This document shows, one piece after another, positions 9,121-18,026 of a DNA stretch of 30,444 nt. How positions within the stretch are numbered: the stretch's first letter is position 1; each line of letters begins with the position of its first letter. The stretch is from Phoronis australis (Eukaryota > Phoronida > Phoronidae), in the NCBI GenBank assembly GCA_002633005.1, contig NMRA01000572.1, forward strand, positions 37,819 to 68,262, read 5' to 3'. The position numbers and the translations under genes were made by a program. Below the pieces are notes generated by a model. It did not search any database, was not told the origin of the DNA, and saw nothing but the letters and a program-made list of their open reading frames with translations.

Positions 9121-9570
9121 ACAAAATCCAACGAAAGGTGACATCTTCATCAAGGGGTGCATATGGTGTTTCTTGAACCAAAGCCTACAAAAGAAGACAT
9201 CTTCATCAAAGGGTGGTTTTTTTGCAACCAAAGCCTACAAAAGGTGACATCCTCATTGAAAGGTGGTGTTTGTGCAACCAAAGCCTGCAAATGGTGATAT
9301 CCTCATCGAAAGGTAGAGTTTGTGCAACCAAAGCCTACAAAAGGTGACATCTTCATCAAAGGGTGGTATTTGTGCAACCAAAACCTACAAAAGGTGACAT
9401 CTTCATCGAAGGGTGGTATTTGTGCAACCAAAACCTACAAAAGGTGACATCTTCATCGAAGGGTGGTGTTCGTGCAACCAAAACCTACAAAAGGTGACAT
9501 CTTCATCGAAGGGTGGTGTTCGTGCAACCAAAACCTACAAAAGGTGACATCTTCATTGAAGGGTGGTGTT
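9121..9570 (+). repeat. Minisatellite, about nine 50-bp units
   Basis: The unit is GTGCAACCAAAACCTACAAA, AGGTGACATCTTCATCGAAG, GGTGGTATTT. The central units (about 9361-9560) are regularly 50 bp and nearly identical. The leftmost units are more diverged. The part GGTGGTGTTTGTGCAA is the 22-bp unit of the preceding array, so the longer unit looks like the shorter one plus a 28-bp insert. Confidence 0.9.
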
Positions 9571-9604
9571 ATCTTCTTGAAAGCTCATCACAGATAAGAT
9601 CACG

Positions 9605-9750
9605 CCCAGGGTAACATCATATCCCAATTCTTCAGCTGCCCACCCAGTAACATCATATCCTAATTCTTCAGCTGCCCACCCAGTAACATCATATCCTAAT
9701 TCTTCAGCTGCCCACCCAGTAACATCATATCCTAATTCTTCAGCTGCCCA
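9605..9750 (-). repeat. Four 36-bp units, open as a 12-residue repeat on the minus strand
   Basis: The unit begins CCCAGTAACATCATATCCTA and continues ATTCTTCAGCTGCCCA. Three units (9643-9750) are identical and the first (9605-9642) is 38 bp and slightly different. On the minus strand every unit reads GWAAEELGYDVT without stops. A splice-acceptor-like TTTTTGTTTGGTAG lies immediately upstream (AG at 9754-9753). There is no clear donor downstream and mammalian ASPH has no matching segment, so I call it a minisatellite; a cassette exon is the less likely alternative. Confidence 0.85.
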
Positions 9751-9944
9751 CCCTACCAAACAAAAATATAGACTATAGCACCAAATGTGTTTCACAGCAT
9801 ATAACATCACACCTTTTGGTCGGTATAGACTGACCCAAAAAACCTCACCTTGTTTTCGGGTTGGTGGAAATTCTGGAGAAAACCACAAATTTTTGTTTGG
9901 CCTGCATGCGCTTTCACTCCTTATACACATTACCTGATGGTGTT

Positions 9945-10084
9945 AAGTTCCATTGCCAGATCAGGCGTAGTTACCATTGCTTCTACTGTCCAAATGGGTA
10001 ATAAACTATAAATCGCTGATAAAAGTGTGTCAAGTTTATAGTCCCTGTAACCCGAGATTCTATCATGAACATTTCACGTTATGA
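9945..10084 (-). repeat. Interspersed repeat R3, copy 1
   Basis: This region is the reverse complement of about 17075-17220. Shared landmarks are GTTCCATTGCCAGA, AATCGCTGATAAAAG, TAGTCCC(T/A)GTAACCC and ATTTCACGTTAT. The copies are moderately diverged. It ends about 40 bases from the donor of the 10367-10124 exon. Confidence 0.75.
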
Positions 10085-10123
10085 GCTTAGCCAGCATGTC
10101 ATGTGTCCATTGTCATCACTGAC

Positions 10124-10367
10124 CTCTGAAGGTTAACTTGTTCATTAAGATATCCCCTGTCATTAGAACCAGATCTTTGGGCACAGAAGTTTCAGCCATG
10201 TCTAAAATCTTCCTCAAAAAATGGAATGACTGTTCTAGCAAAGAGTTGCTCCTTTTCAAGTCTGCGAGGTGTATGAGAGACATGGCTTTACTGTAGAGTG
10301 CACGCGGGCTGTCACCATACTTGCTCAACAGAGAATCTGCTGCCAAACTCGCCTCTTCATACTTTTG
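10124..10367 (-). CDS. ASPH: ASPH coding exon: first TPR region (GDSPRALYSKA..KRSN)
   Basis: The exon encodes QKYEEASLAADSLLSKYGDS, PRALYSKAMSLIHLADLKRS, NSLLEQSFHFLRKILDMAET and ends DILMNKLTFRG. Mammalian ASPH reads SPRARYGKAQ--DDLAEKRRSNEVLRGAIETYQEVASLP here. The SPRA-Y-KA and LA-K-RSN--L pattern is diagnostic. This is the start of the luminal TPR solenoid. The acceptor is TTTATTTCTAG|CAAAAG (AG at 10369-10368), entering in phase 0. The donor is AGAG|GTCAGT (GT at 10123-10122), leaving in phase 1 with the G that completes Gly with the next exon. The 5' join gives LDKIDKLVDT-QKYEEASL, matching the mammalian basic linker-to-TPR transition. Confidence 0.95.
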
Positions 10368-11259
10368 CTAGAAATAAAATTCATCAAATCAGACACGCAT
10401 AAACTAAAAAAGCGAAATTAGACCTACGTTTTCAATCAAAACTTTTTGATTTATGCCACCAAATTGTTCCTTAGTCAAAATAACTGTGATTTTTGGGCTT
10501 GGAAAGAACAGACAGTCATGCTGTGACTAAATGTTATGTGTCACATCTTCAAAAGCCCAGAATTATTTCTAAACTCAGTAAGAAACAGGGCAAGACCAAA
10601 TCTGTAAGTGGCCCATATCAAAATTTCTTTTTTGACACAAAACGCATTTCATTCTGCTTGACTCAACAATGAATTTCAAGCTTGATTTGCCTGTAACGCA
10701 ATTATTCACTGGATGTTTGATTTTTCAAAAATAACACCAAATCATCAGCAATGCCCTACCACAAGGAACATATTTACCAACTTTCATAACGATTCTTAGA
10801 GTGCTTTGGGAAATAGAGAGAAGGACGCCAAAAAACAGACTAAAATATAATAAGAAACAGCCAATGGAGGCATACACTACATGTACGTCAAATTCATCTA
10901 AGAACAATAACATGTCATCGCTTTAACAGAAATCTATTTACTTGACATAATATTGAATCTATTAGTCCTGAGAATTGGCCTGGTAAACAAAACTACAACA
11001 GGCAAGCAAACGCAGCTTCCATACCTTCAAGCATTTTCAGCAAATTATCATAATTTTTATTGGCTACTTCTGTCACAATGGACAAAGCAACCATTCTCTA
11101 CCCAGGATATACATTATTCCAACTCCCCTTTAATATGTATTAAAATAGTCCACTCTGAATGAGCAGTAACTCAGTTCTCCTGCAGTTTGCCATTCCTCTT
11201 TTCCTAATTTATTACACACTCAGTTTGTTAAGTTTGATTACGCAAGAGAAATTCCGTAC
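10368..11259 (-). other. ASPH intron (phase 0)
   Basis: The intron lies between the 11432-11260 and 10367-10124 exons. No repeat family was recognised. A 62-codon open frame on the minus strand around 10913-10725 looks like a membrane helix, but its best splice sites give phase 1 at both ends and it cannot enter this phase 0 intron, so it is not annotated. Confidence 0.75.
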
Positions 11260-11432
11260 CGTGTCAACAAGTTTATCAATTTTGTCCAAGTTACTGCGGA
11301 TGCGATTGTCTGCCTTGCTTGTAATGTATGCTTTTGAGTAGGGTTTCTTGGCTTTAGGTCTATTTTGAGAAGAATCTTCCTGTTTTGTTGACTTATTGTT
11401 GGTTAAGCTCACAGTTGTGCCCAACAGAAAAC
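11260..11432 (-). CDS. ASPH: ASPH coding exon: lysine-rich linker before the TPR region
   Basis: The exon encodes (G)FLLGTTVSLTNNKSTKQEDS, SQNRPKAKKPYSKAYITSKA and DNRIRSNLDKIDKLVDT. The basic PKAKKPYSKAY followed by an amphipathic DNRIRSNLDKIDKLV corresponds to the mammalian stretch KKKKPKLLNKFDKTIKAEL before the first TPR. The acceptor is TTGATTATATTGTAG (AG at 11434-11433), entering in phase 1. The donor is ACG|GTACGG (GT at 11259-11258), leaving in phase 0. The match to ASPH is by position, composition and phase rather than identity, so it is less certain than the other four exons. The upstream partner must end in one base of a codon; 15082-15052 qualifies. Confidence 0.75.
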
Positions 11433-11726
11433 CTACAATATAATCAAATAATTAAAACAAATGGTAAATATTGGCATTTCGAGAGGTGAATGAACTTCAA
11501 CGAAGTTAGTAACTGAGGTTGGCACTGGGAAACGCGATATTCACCAGGTGGTGCCAATAATGACTGGGTCCTTTCAGTAGACCTATACAAGTGCCAAAAT
11601 TCGCAAGCCGCCATTACGTGATCACGTGACCAGGCAAAACCTGTCCAGTTCAGCACTAGCGATAGGGTACAGTTGAAGCATAAATCATGGCAAAGTCACT
11701 GTCTACTTCATTACCAACATCACTGG

Positions 11727-12037
11727 CTATTATAGTTAGTACTCTGAAATGCTACAAGGCTCTACTATAGTTAGTACTTTGAAATGCTACAGGGCTCTAT
11801 TATAGTTAGTACTTTGAAATGCTACAGGGCTCTATTATAGTTAGTACTTTGAAATGCTACAGGGCTCTATTATAGTTAGTACTCTGAAATGCCACAGGGC
11901 TCTATTACAGTTAGTACTCTGAAATGCTACAGGGCTCTATTATAGTTAGTACTTTGAAATGCTACAGGGCTCTATTACAGTTAGTACTCTGAAATGCTAC
12001 AGGGCTCTATTATAGTTAGTACTCTGAAATGCTCCAT
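11727..12037 (+). repeat. Minisatellite, nine 35-bp units
   Basis: The unit is GGGCTCTATTATAGTTAGTA followed by CTTTGAAATGCTACA. Nine copies alternate between CTTTGAAA and CTCTGAAA and between ATTATAG and ATTACAG variants. It lies about 290 bases upstream of the 11432-11260 exon. Confidence 0.93.
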
Positions 12038-13933
12038 TTCCTTGCAACACAACTTAAAGGAACTTCAACATGGCCTTGGGACCATTCTAGCAGTGGCTGG
12101 ACAAGGGAGGCATGCATGGAAACAAAAATACCTGTGGTTAGGTTCTTATAAGAAATGATAGGAAGGAAACACTAGAGAGGGTTTAAAGGAGAATGGCTCC
12201 CAATTAAATTAATTGTTTTTACCATCTTAATCTATCTATATCCACATCACCTTGTATACGGTCGATCTTACCTCGCCGAGAGGTGTCGCATTAGCATGTG
12301 AGGAAGGTGAGTAAACGACAGTGATGTCAGTGGTTCTGGTGCAGAGTGAATGAGTGCCGCTATGGTGTGGTGTACTGTATGAAATGCTTCGGAAATGGCA
12401 CACGGCAGTGAAGATTGATAAGTACATAGTTAATACCAAGTACGAGGAAGTGAAACATCTCCGTATCTCAGTGGCCAGCATTTCATCGACAGTGATTTCA
12501 CTGGTGAATGCCGGCTTACGAAACAGTTCATGCCAGGGCAGAAAAAGACACTGTTGAGCACTCGTCTAAGTTGGGATTGCAAGTTGTCGTGTTCTCCTGC
12601 CTGTATTTTATGGAAGAATACTTCAAATTTATCACGGAACCGAAGCAAACTACCGAGACCAATGTTGGTAAATTGGCCAACTGAACTTTGTAGGTTACGG
12701 TACGTTCAAATACCTATAAATCCGTAACAGCGAAATAAAACAACACCTTTGATGGGTTTGTAAGGGTTTTACATCAAGTTTTGATGATTTATTGGTGTAA
12801 AACAATGAAATCAAGTGATAAGCTGACACCAGTAAGTATGTTGTGAACTTCTGAAGAGACTGCGTTCGAACCTCTGACGTCATTGGATATTTCAACACCT
12901 CCATCTGCCGTCAGGTGTCAGGTAAAAGAACTGAACGTGCTGTTATGAGTGGAATTACTTGACCTGAATTGATACAAAATAGTTGTTTTTGAGAGGCATT
13001 CCCCTTTAATACAAGCAAAGGCAAACTAAAGCATGCAAGTAATTCAAGAAAAAAACTCAAATGCATGAATGGAAGACAAATTGATGACAAACAGGTCTTT
13101 CAGCAGTTTAATTGATAGATTAAATTTGAGGTCCTGTTATGGTCAAAACACAATTTTTTAAAATGAACCCTGAAATTACAATGCATATTTATGCAAAAAA
13201 GAACTGAACGAATGAAAATTTGAACTAAGGTATTCATAAAATCAACCAAAACTTATCCAAATGATTTCAGGCAATCTCCAACTTCTCCCCTCCTTTTAGT
13301 GATTGCAATATGAACACAAGGTGGCGCTTTGACACCCTTAATTCAAGCAGCCTTTAGAATACCACTGCTCCCCGTGTCAAAGAGGAGCCATTGTTAAATC
13401 CAAAAGCCTGGAAAATCTAACTGATACAGTTAGCATAGTTCTTGCATTTTGTTTTAGTTCTGATAACTAGATGTACTTAGACTCCAGAAATGAACTAATT
13501 GACATATCTTGACAAAATTTATGAAAAAATAGGAAAAGTAGGACTACCACCAAGAAATCCGAAAAAGTAGAAAAATGATAATCTTTATGCACTGTTCTCC
13601 ATCAAAAAATATGACTTTCAAAAAATATGACTTTCAAAAAACCCAAAAGTAACAATTAAAATAAACGGAATATTAATTGAGAAAACTTTAGAGACATTTT
13701 TAAGATTTTACCCTGAACAATTATATCATAAGAAATTATGTCTTTTTAATGAAATTATTTTCCTATGGATGTATCTTTTTGGCTTAAATTTTACCAAAAA
13801 AACATGGTCACAATTACAAAATTGATGGGTAACTGGAAAAAATTCAAAAAATACTTTCAGACAAAAATTGTACTCAGTAAATTCTATAGTTTTGTCATGC
13901 CATGAATAGTTCACTTACAAGGAAAACACACAA
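12038..13933. other. Upstream non-coding stretch, nothing identified
   Basis: This is AT-rich sequence with a relatively GC-richer part at 12250-12720, where both strands have open frames of 65-81 codons. No family is recognisable. The best minus-strand splice-bounded candidate near 12510-12590 is phase 0 at both ends and does not fit the phase 1 join needed here. A 15-bp direct duplication (AAAAAATATGACTTTCA) occurs near 13605-13637. Confidence 0.4.
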
Positions 13934-14161
13934 AAGCGCTTCCCATTTAAAAAGAGACTTTCCCACTTTGTTTCAAACTGAAATGCAATATTACAATATA
14001 GATTAATATCAACATTTTGTCTTTAAATTTGGTTTGTAATCGATCTTTACCCCTCTCGATTAACCAAATTTAAAGACAAAATGTTGATATTTATCTATAA
14101 TGTAATATTACATTTCAGTTTGGGACAAAGTGGGAAGTCCCTTTTTAAATGGAAAGCACTT
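13934..14161. mobile_element. Foldback element: 100-bp arms, 27-bp loop
   Basis: The left arm 13934-14034 and right arm 14062-14161 are about 90% complementary. Paired landmarks are CCCATTTAAAAAG with CTTTTTAAATGG, and ATCAACATTTTGTCTTTAAA with its complement. The loop is 14035-14061. No confident target duplication is seen. The structure is typical of foldback/MITE remnants; its transcript as part of a long intron would form a stable hairpin. Confidence 0.85.
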
Positions 14162-14627
14162 ACATGTGGGAATTTTCACCTATTACTTCAGAGTGTTTTG
14201 CGCCAGGACCCTCTGAGCGAGCGCGGTCAGAGTTGGACACAGTTGTGATGACCGTAATGTCCAGTGCAAGCAAGATCCGGATAAGTGCACAAACCAATAA
14301 TTTTTGTTAATAATAAACATTACGGCAGTATTCAGCCTGACAAAACAACATGGTATGATTTTCTATTTTCAAATATCAATACACTAATAAGCTAAAAACT
14401 ACAAACATTGCTTACGGATAGAAGATAAACGACAGTGCGTATTGATATACTTGGGATGATTTACAAATGCTGATCATAATTAGCAATATCAGGTGGTTTA
14501 TTGTTTTAGTATACAACTAAATTACATTACAACAATTACAAAGAGCTACGCGGAGCAGTGAAATGAGCCCACGAATGCATCGCAATTGGTGTGCTTCTAA
14601 AGGTGTATATTTGAATCACAAAAATGG

Positions 14628-14640
14628 CCACTAGATGGCG
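14628..14640 (+). promoter_or_regulatory. CTCF-like core motif
   Basis: CCACTAGATGGCG matches the bilaterian CTCF core CCASYAGRKGGCR at all 13 positions. A weaker 11/13 match, ACACAAGGTGGCG, occurs about 1.3 kb to the left (near 13313-13325) in the same orientation. Chance occurrence of such a motif in 30 kb is possible; occupancy is unknown. Confidence 0.3.
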
Positions 14641-15051
14641 CAAAATGTGTATCCATCCGAAAACAGGAACATGCTATCGCTTCTTTAATAGAAAGCTATT
14701 TTACTATATTTCATAAAAATATGTCGAGGAACTTCAGAAAAACAAAGGAAAATGGAAAAAAATGAAACTGCCACAGGGGGAACAACAATCACAGGCTTCG
14801 TCTAAAAGTCGTCCTTGATCGTTGTTAACTTGATATAAATACAATTGCTAAATTTAATAAAAATCGGTCCAAAAGTTCACTCATGCCATCTCATTCATGA
14901 AAGGAACATGTGTTCAAAATTTTATGAACATACATCAAAGGGTTTTGGAGAGAGAGACGTCGGACGCCAGACGGACGGCGGTCAGACTGGGATGATGGCA
15001 TAATGCGACCACATATAAATATGTTGGAGCACCTCACTAACAGATTCTTAC

Positions 15052-15082
15052 CTGCCAATTTATGAAAATCCATTGAGAACAA
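15052..15082 (-). CDS. ASPH: Candidate 31-nt ASPH micro-exon, possibly with the start codon
   Basis: On the minus strand a strong acceptor, CCTCTGTATCTTCAG (AG at 15084-15083), is followed by 31 bases and a strong donor GGCAG|GTAAGAATC (GT at 15051-15050). In one frame it reads LFSMDFHKLA and leaves one base (G), which completes Gly with the GT that begins the 11432-11260 exon. The joined peptide is MDFHKLAGFLLGTTVSLTNN. If the internal ATG is used, this would give a short hydrophobic N-terminus (LAGFLLGTTVSL) resembling a weak signal or anchor, and an ASPH form without the long cytoplasmic/acidic part. It may equally be an internal exon or chance. The complementary strand also carries a donor-like GAG|GTAAGC at 15093-15100. 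Confidence 0.35.
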
Positions 15083-15284
15083 CTGAAGATACAGAGGTAA
15101 GCTGAAAAACTATAATTGTCACTAGGGGCACACCAGTTATCAGTGAGGCCCGTTTTGTAACTGCAGGTCTGATGACTCATTTTACAGAATATTAAAGCTA
15201 ATTAAACTGATATGACAAAGTTTATAACATCAATTTGACTCGAGATCACCACAAACATAGCGCACTCATTGTTTAACCAGTAGG

Positions 15285-15420
15285 CTGTTTTTGGCAATTT
15301 AGATGTAAAAGTCTTGGTCTACAGTTTTTTTAGTAAAAAAGCTCACTACAGAAGGCTGCTTTGTAAACTTAGATGTAAAAACCTTGGTCTATGCATTTTT
15401 AAGCAAAAAAAATTCACTCT
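15285..15420 (+). repeat. Diverged two-unit tandem duplication, ~75 bp
   Basis: AGGCTGTTTTTGGCAATTTA with GATGTAAAAGTCTTGGTCTA is repeated as AGGCTGCTTTGTAAACTTAG with ATGTAAAAACCTTGGTCTAT. Each is followed by a T-run, AG(T/C)AAAAAA and TCACT. Confidence 0.7.
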
Positions 15421-15577
15421 GTGTGTGTGGGGGGGATTGCTGGTGAATGGTTGCAGGGGTGGGGGGTTACGCATCGGAATCACGGATGCCTAGCTGGAAT
15501 ATTAGGAACCCCATTTTGGACACCCTATTTTCGAAATCCTGGAAGCCCAGACAGAGATGATGGCAATATGAACTCAC

Positions 15578-15745
15578 ATCTGTCTTCAACATCTCTTGTG
15601 ATGCTTTTTATTGCCCATCTTTCCAAAGATTATTACGTACAGTTATCAGTCATAATAGATGCTCTTCATTTCGCCTACGGTCTCCTTTTTATCTCTGGAA
15701 ACGGAGCTTGCCACGCAGTGGCCTGCCATTTTCAGGACATACGTC
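15578..15745 (+). repeat. Interspersed repeat R4, copy 1
   Basis: This copy is homologous in direct orientation to about 29026-29235. Shared landmarks are ACATCTCTTGTG, TTTTTATTGCCCATCTT, CGGTCTCCTTTTATCTCTGG (indel allowed) and GGACATA(C/T)GTC. The copies are well diverged. Confidence 0.7.
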
Positions 15746-16401
15746 AAACATAAAAATATTTGGGTGCAAAATAACACCCAGTGACCAAATTAGATGTCAA
15801 TAGATTTTAAGACAGCACTAAAGCCCAGTGGTATTGAGTTACTTTATTGGAGGAGTGAAGCACGCTAATTAGAAAATTGTGATATTCTGTAATCAGCTTG
15901 TGATGAAACACATGTCATGGAGATGTATGTCTAGCTTCAAAGACAATGAGAAAATGCAAGGAACAGATGAGGAGGATCGGTCCTAAGTTTCACTACGCGA
16001 CTATCAAAATCTGCCACTGATTTGGCACTTCAAGCTTAAAACTAAAATCAAAAGATAATAACCTGGCACCAAACAAAACATAGTAGTGTATTAAAATAAA
16101 ATGAAGAAAACAGTTATGAAACATTGAAAACCAATGATCGTTTGGGAAAATTGGACATTTGACAAGATGAACACATTAGTTATACCTTTTTAGTTATTTT
16201 GTAATACCTAATAGGTAATCAAACCAGTAGTTTGGACTTTTGTGCAAAGGTCAGAGAAAACCAATTTCAGTGTTATTACAACCACCTTTGTTGAGAAAGT
16301 AGTGCCTTTCCGATTCATTAGCTCGAATACAAAGAGTGTGCTGAATGGGCAGTTGTTCAGCTGAGGGCAAAGGGAATCTTAGCTGAGACCAGCTAGTGTA
16401 A

Positions 16402-16745
16402 AGGCCCTTTTATATTGACTTAACTCTGGTCTCTGGGCAGATCCAGTGTCCAGGTAAACAGCAAAGTTAAATGGACCATTCATACTGGCTTCCATAGTTA
16501 ATGAACATCCAAGTAAACAGTAGGGGACGCTATTGTCATCAGAGTTATCGCAAGGTAGCGCTGTATGCTAAGATTTTTTTCAAAGTGACACTTTGGGAAC
16601 ATTCACGTTGTGCTAATTGATTTTAAACTTATTTTTAAATCAACTGGTGATTATTAGAGCAAGATATAAGCAACTACTAGCGATGGCACTACCCTGTAAT
16701 TGTTGACGATAATTACAATGGCACCTGGCGATAGGGCGATAGAAA
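16402..16745 (-). mobile_element. Truncated, inverted copy of the 502-bp TIR element
   Basis: It starts AGGCCCTTTTATATTGACTT, matching the reverse complement of the right end at 7898, and follows that element backwards through ACTGGCTTCC, ATCAACTGGTGATTATTAGA and GCACCTGGCGATAG. The match is lost at about 16745, so the opposite terminal repeat is missing. Confidence 0.75.
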
Positions 16746-17074
16746 TGGGTCCGCTCTAATTGGGTAGATGTCCTAACTAAATTTCAGCAGCACCCTAGCA
16801 GTCAATGCAAGGAATATGGATGACAGTAGCCATGCACATAGTCACTTGTCACCACCTTTTTTAATTGATTAATCAAATTCTTTTCTGCAATACTCAATTA
16901 AGAAACCAATGACGTGTCAATTGAACTATCAGTGCTCTGGACACAACAGTGCACTTACAGTTAGGGTAATCTCATGAAGCACAGTGCAGCTTGAGCACCC
17001 GGCCAGCAGATTTCCATGTTCAAATCCTGAGTAGCATTCCATAGACGAAATGTATAAGCTCGCATTTGCAGCAA

Positions 17075-17220
17075 AAATTACTCTTATAACGTGAAATGAT
17101 CGCAATAGAATCTCAGGGGTTACTGGGACTATTAATTTAACACGCTTTTATCAGCGATTTCACTTGGCTGTGGGGGCAATAAACATGATAATTACACGTG
17201 GTCTGGCAATGGAACTACTT
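17075..17220 (+). repeat. Interspersed repeat R3, copy 2
   Basis: This is the inverted counterpart of 9945-10084. ATAACGTGAAAT, GGGTTACTGGGACTA, CTTTTATCAGCGATTT and TCTGGCAATGGAAC correspond to the reverse complement there. Confidence 0.75.
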
Positions 17221-18026
17221 TTAGTGAATGGTGAGATGCACAAAAACTTAATTGTAACACATGCATGTTTGTGGATGGTATAACCACCAAATATCTGTGT
17301 CGTGCAGGAACCGCCATTCAGCATTGATCGTAATGTGGTGGTCTTAAAAAGTTCACTATAATTCTCGTGGGAAACGGATGGAATTTTGAAGCAAAAACCT
17401 TCTGTAAATTTTCAACAATTTTAGTGTCGTTTTTCATCCAACTTCATTCCGGATTTTCGGCATAACTGCCGACAAAAATTGTTAACTCTTAAAATCAGCG
17501 TCAATTTTCATCAGGATTTTCACTTTACGACAAAATGTGCTTGAACACAGTTACCCATCGCTCTCATTTTGAAACGGCAAAAAAACCACGAAACTTTACA
17601 GTTCACACATGTGCTCACGAGACCCACGAGAATGAATTACTTAGAATACTGTGGCGCTGCGCAAATTAGACCGTTGCAGATTCATAAATTCGTGAAATTT
17701 GTTACTTTCTCAGGAAATTTAGCTCAAGTTAAAAGATATTCAACGCTAATTTCTGTGTATTTACTTTGAAATTATAAGTGTAAATTAAATTCTTAATGGG
17801 TATAAAATTTAAAACAAAGAAAACTGCTTTACCGTTAAGTAATACTAAAAGTTACTTGAAACTCGACTGATCTGACCAAAGTGAACTCGGCTAAAATTTC
17901 ACTGATATTTACGGAGAGAGCAAATAGAGGGCAAAATTTTCTGAAGATTTCGAATTTTCTATTAGTTTATTTCCACCAGAAGAGCACAAAAGTGATAACA
18001 GACATTTTGTTTCGTTAGGCAACTCT

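Larger units (their letters stand above)
4541..10123 (-). other. Largest ASPH intron seen, dominated by repeats
   Basis: This intron joins TFRG (10367-10124 exon) to WNKQ (4540-4404 exon), with a phase 1 donor and a matching acceptor. Its repeats are listed separately. The stretches 5176-5730, 5870-6330, 6690-7280, 8100-8740 and 9760-9940 show nothing I can identify apart from AT-rich sequence. No exon is needed here by comparison with mammalian ASPH. Confidence 0.75.
15083..18026. other. Upstream region with scattered repeat copies
   Basis: No gene was identified. The region contains a diverged 75-bp tandem duplication at about 15285-15420, a G-rich run at 15421-15470, repeat R4 copy 1 (15578-15745), a truncated copy of the 7397-7898 element (16402-16745) and R3 copy 2 (17075-17220). 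Nothing was recognised in 15750-16400 or 17220-18020. The plus-strand open frame at 15421-15753 overlaps repeat R4 and is not taken as a gene. Confidence 0.5.

Noticed and set aside
8923-9231. Overlapping small frames on both strands at the 22-bp array
   Set aside because: Produced by the tandem repeat in every frame; no gene signal.
9553-9930. 125-codon minus-strand open frame as a gene
   Set aside because: Most of it is the 36-bp array. The flanking part has no family resemblance and no clear splice donor.
10725-10913. Minus-strand open frame with a membrane-helix-like stretch inside an ASPH intron
   Set aside because: The best splice sites give phase 1 at both ends, while the host intron is phase 0. 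The known exons already join without a gap relative to vertebrate ASPH.
12510-12600. Splice-bounded minus-strand candidate exon (AGEHDNLQSQLRRVLNSVFF)
   Set aside because: Phase 0 at both ends, so it cannot sit before the 11432-11260 exon, which needs phase 1. No resemblance to ASPH.
16980-17040. tRNA-derived SINE or tRNA gene (ATGTTCAAATCCTG resembles a B box)
   Set aside because: No convincing A box at the right distance and no cloverleaf can be drawn.
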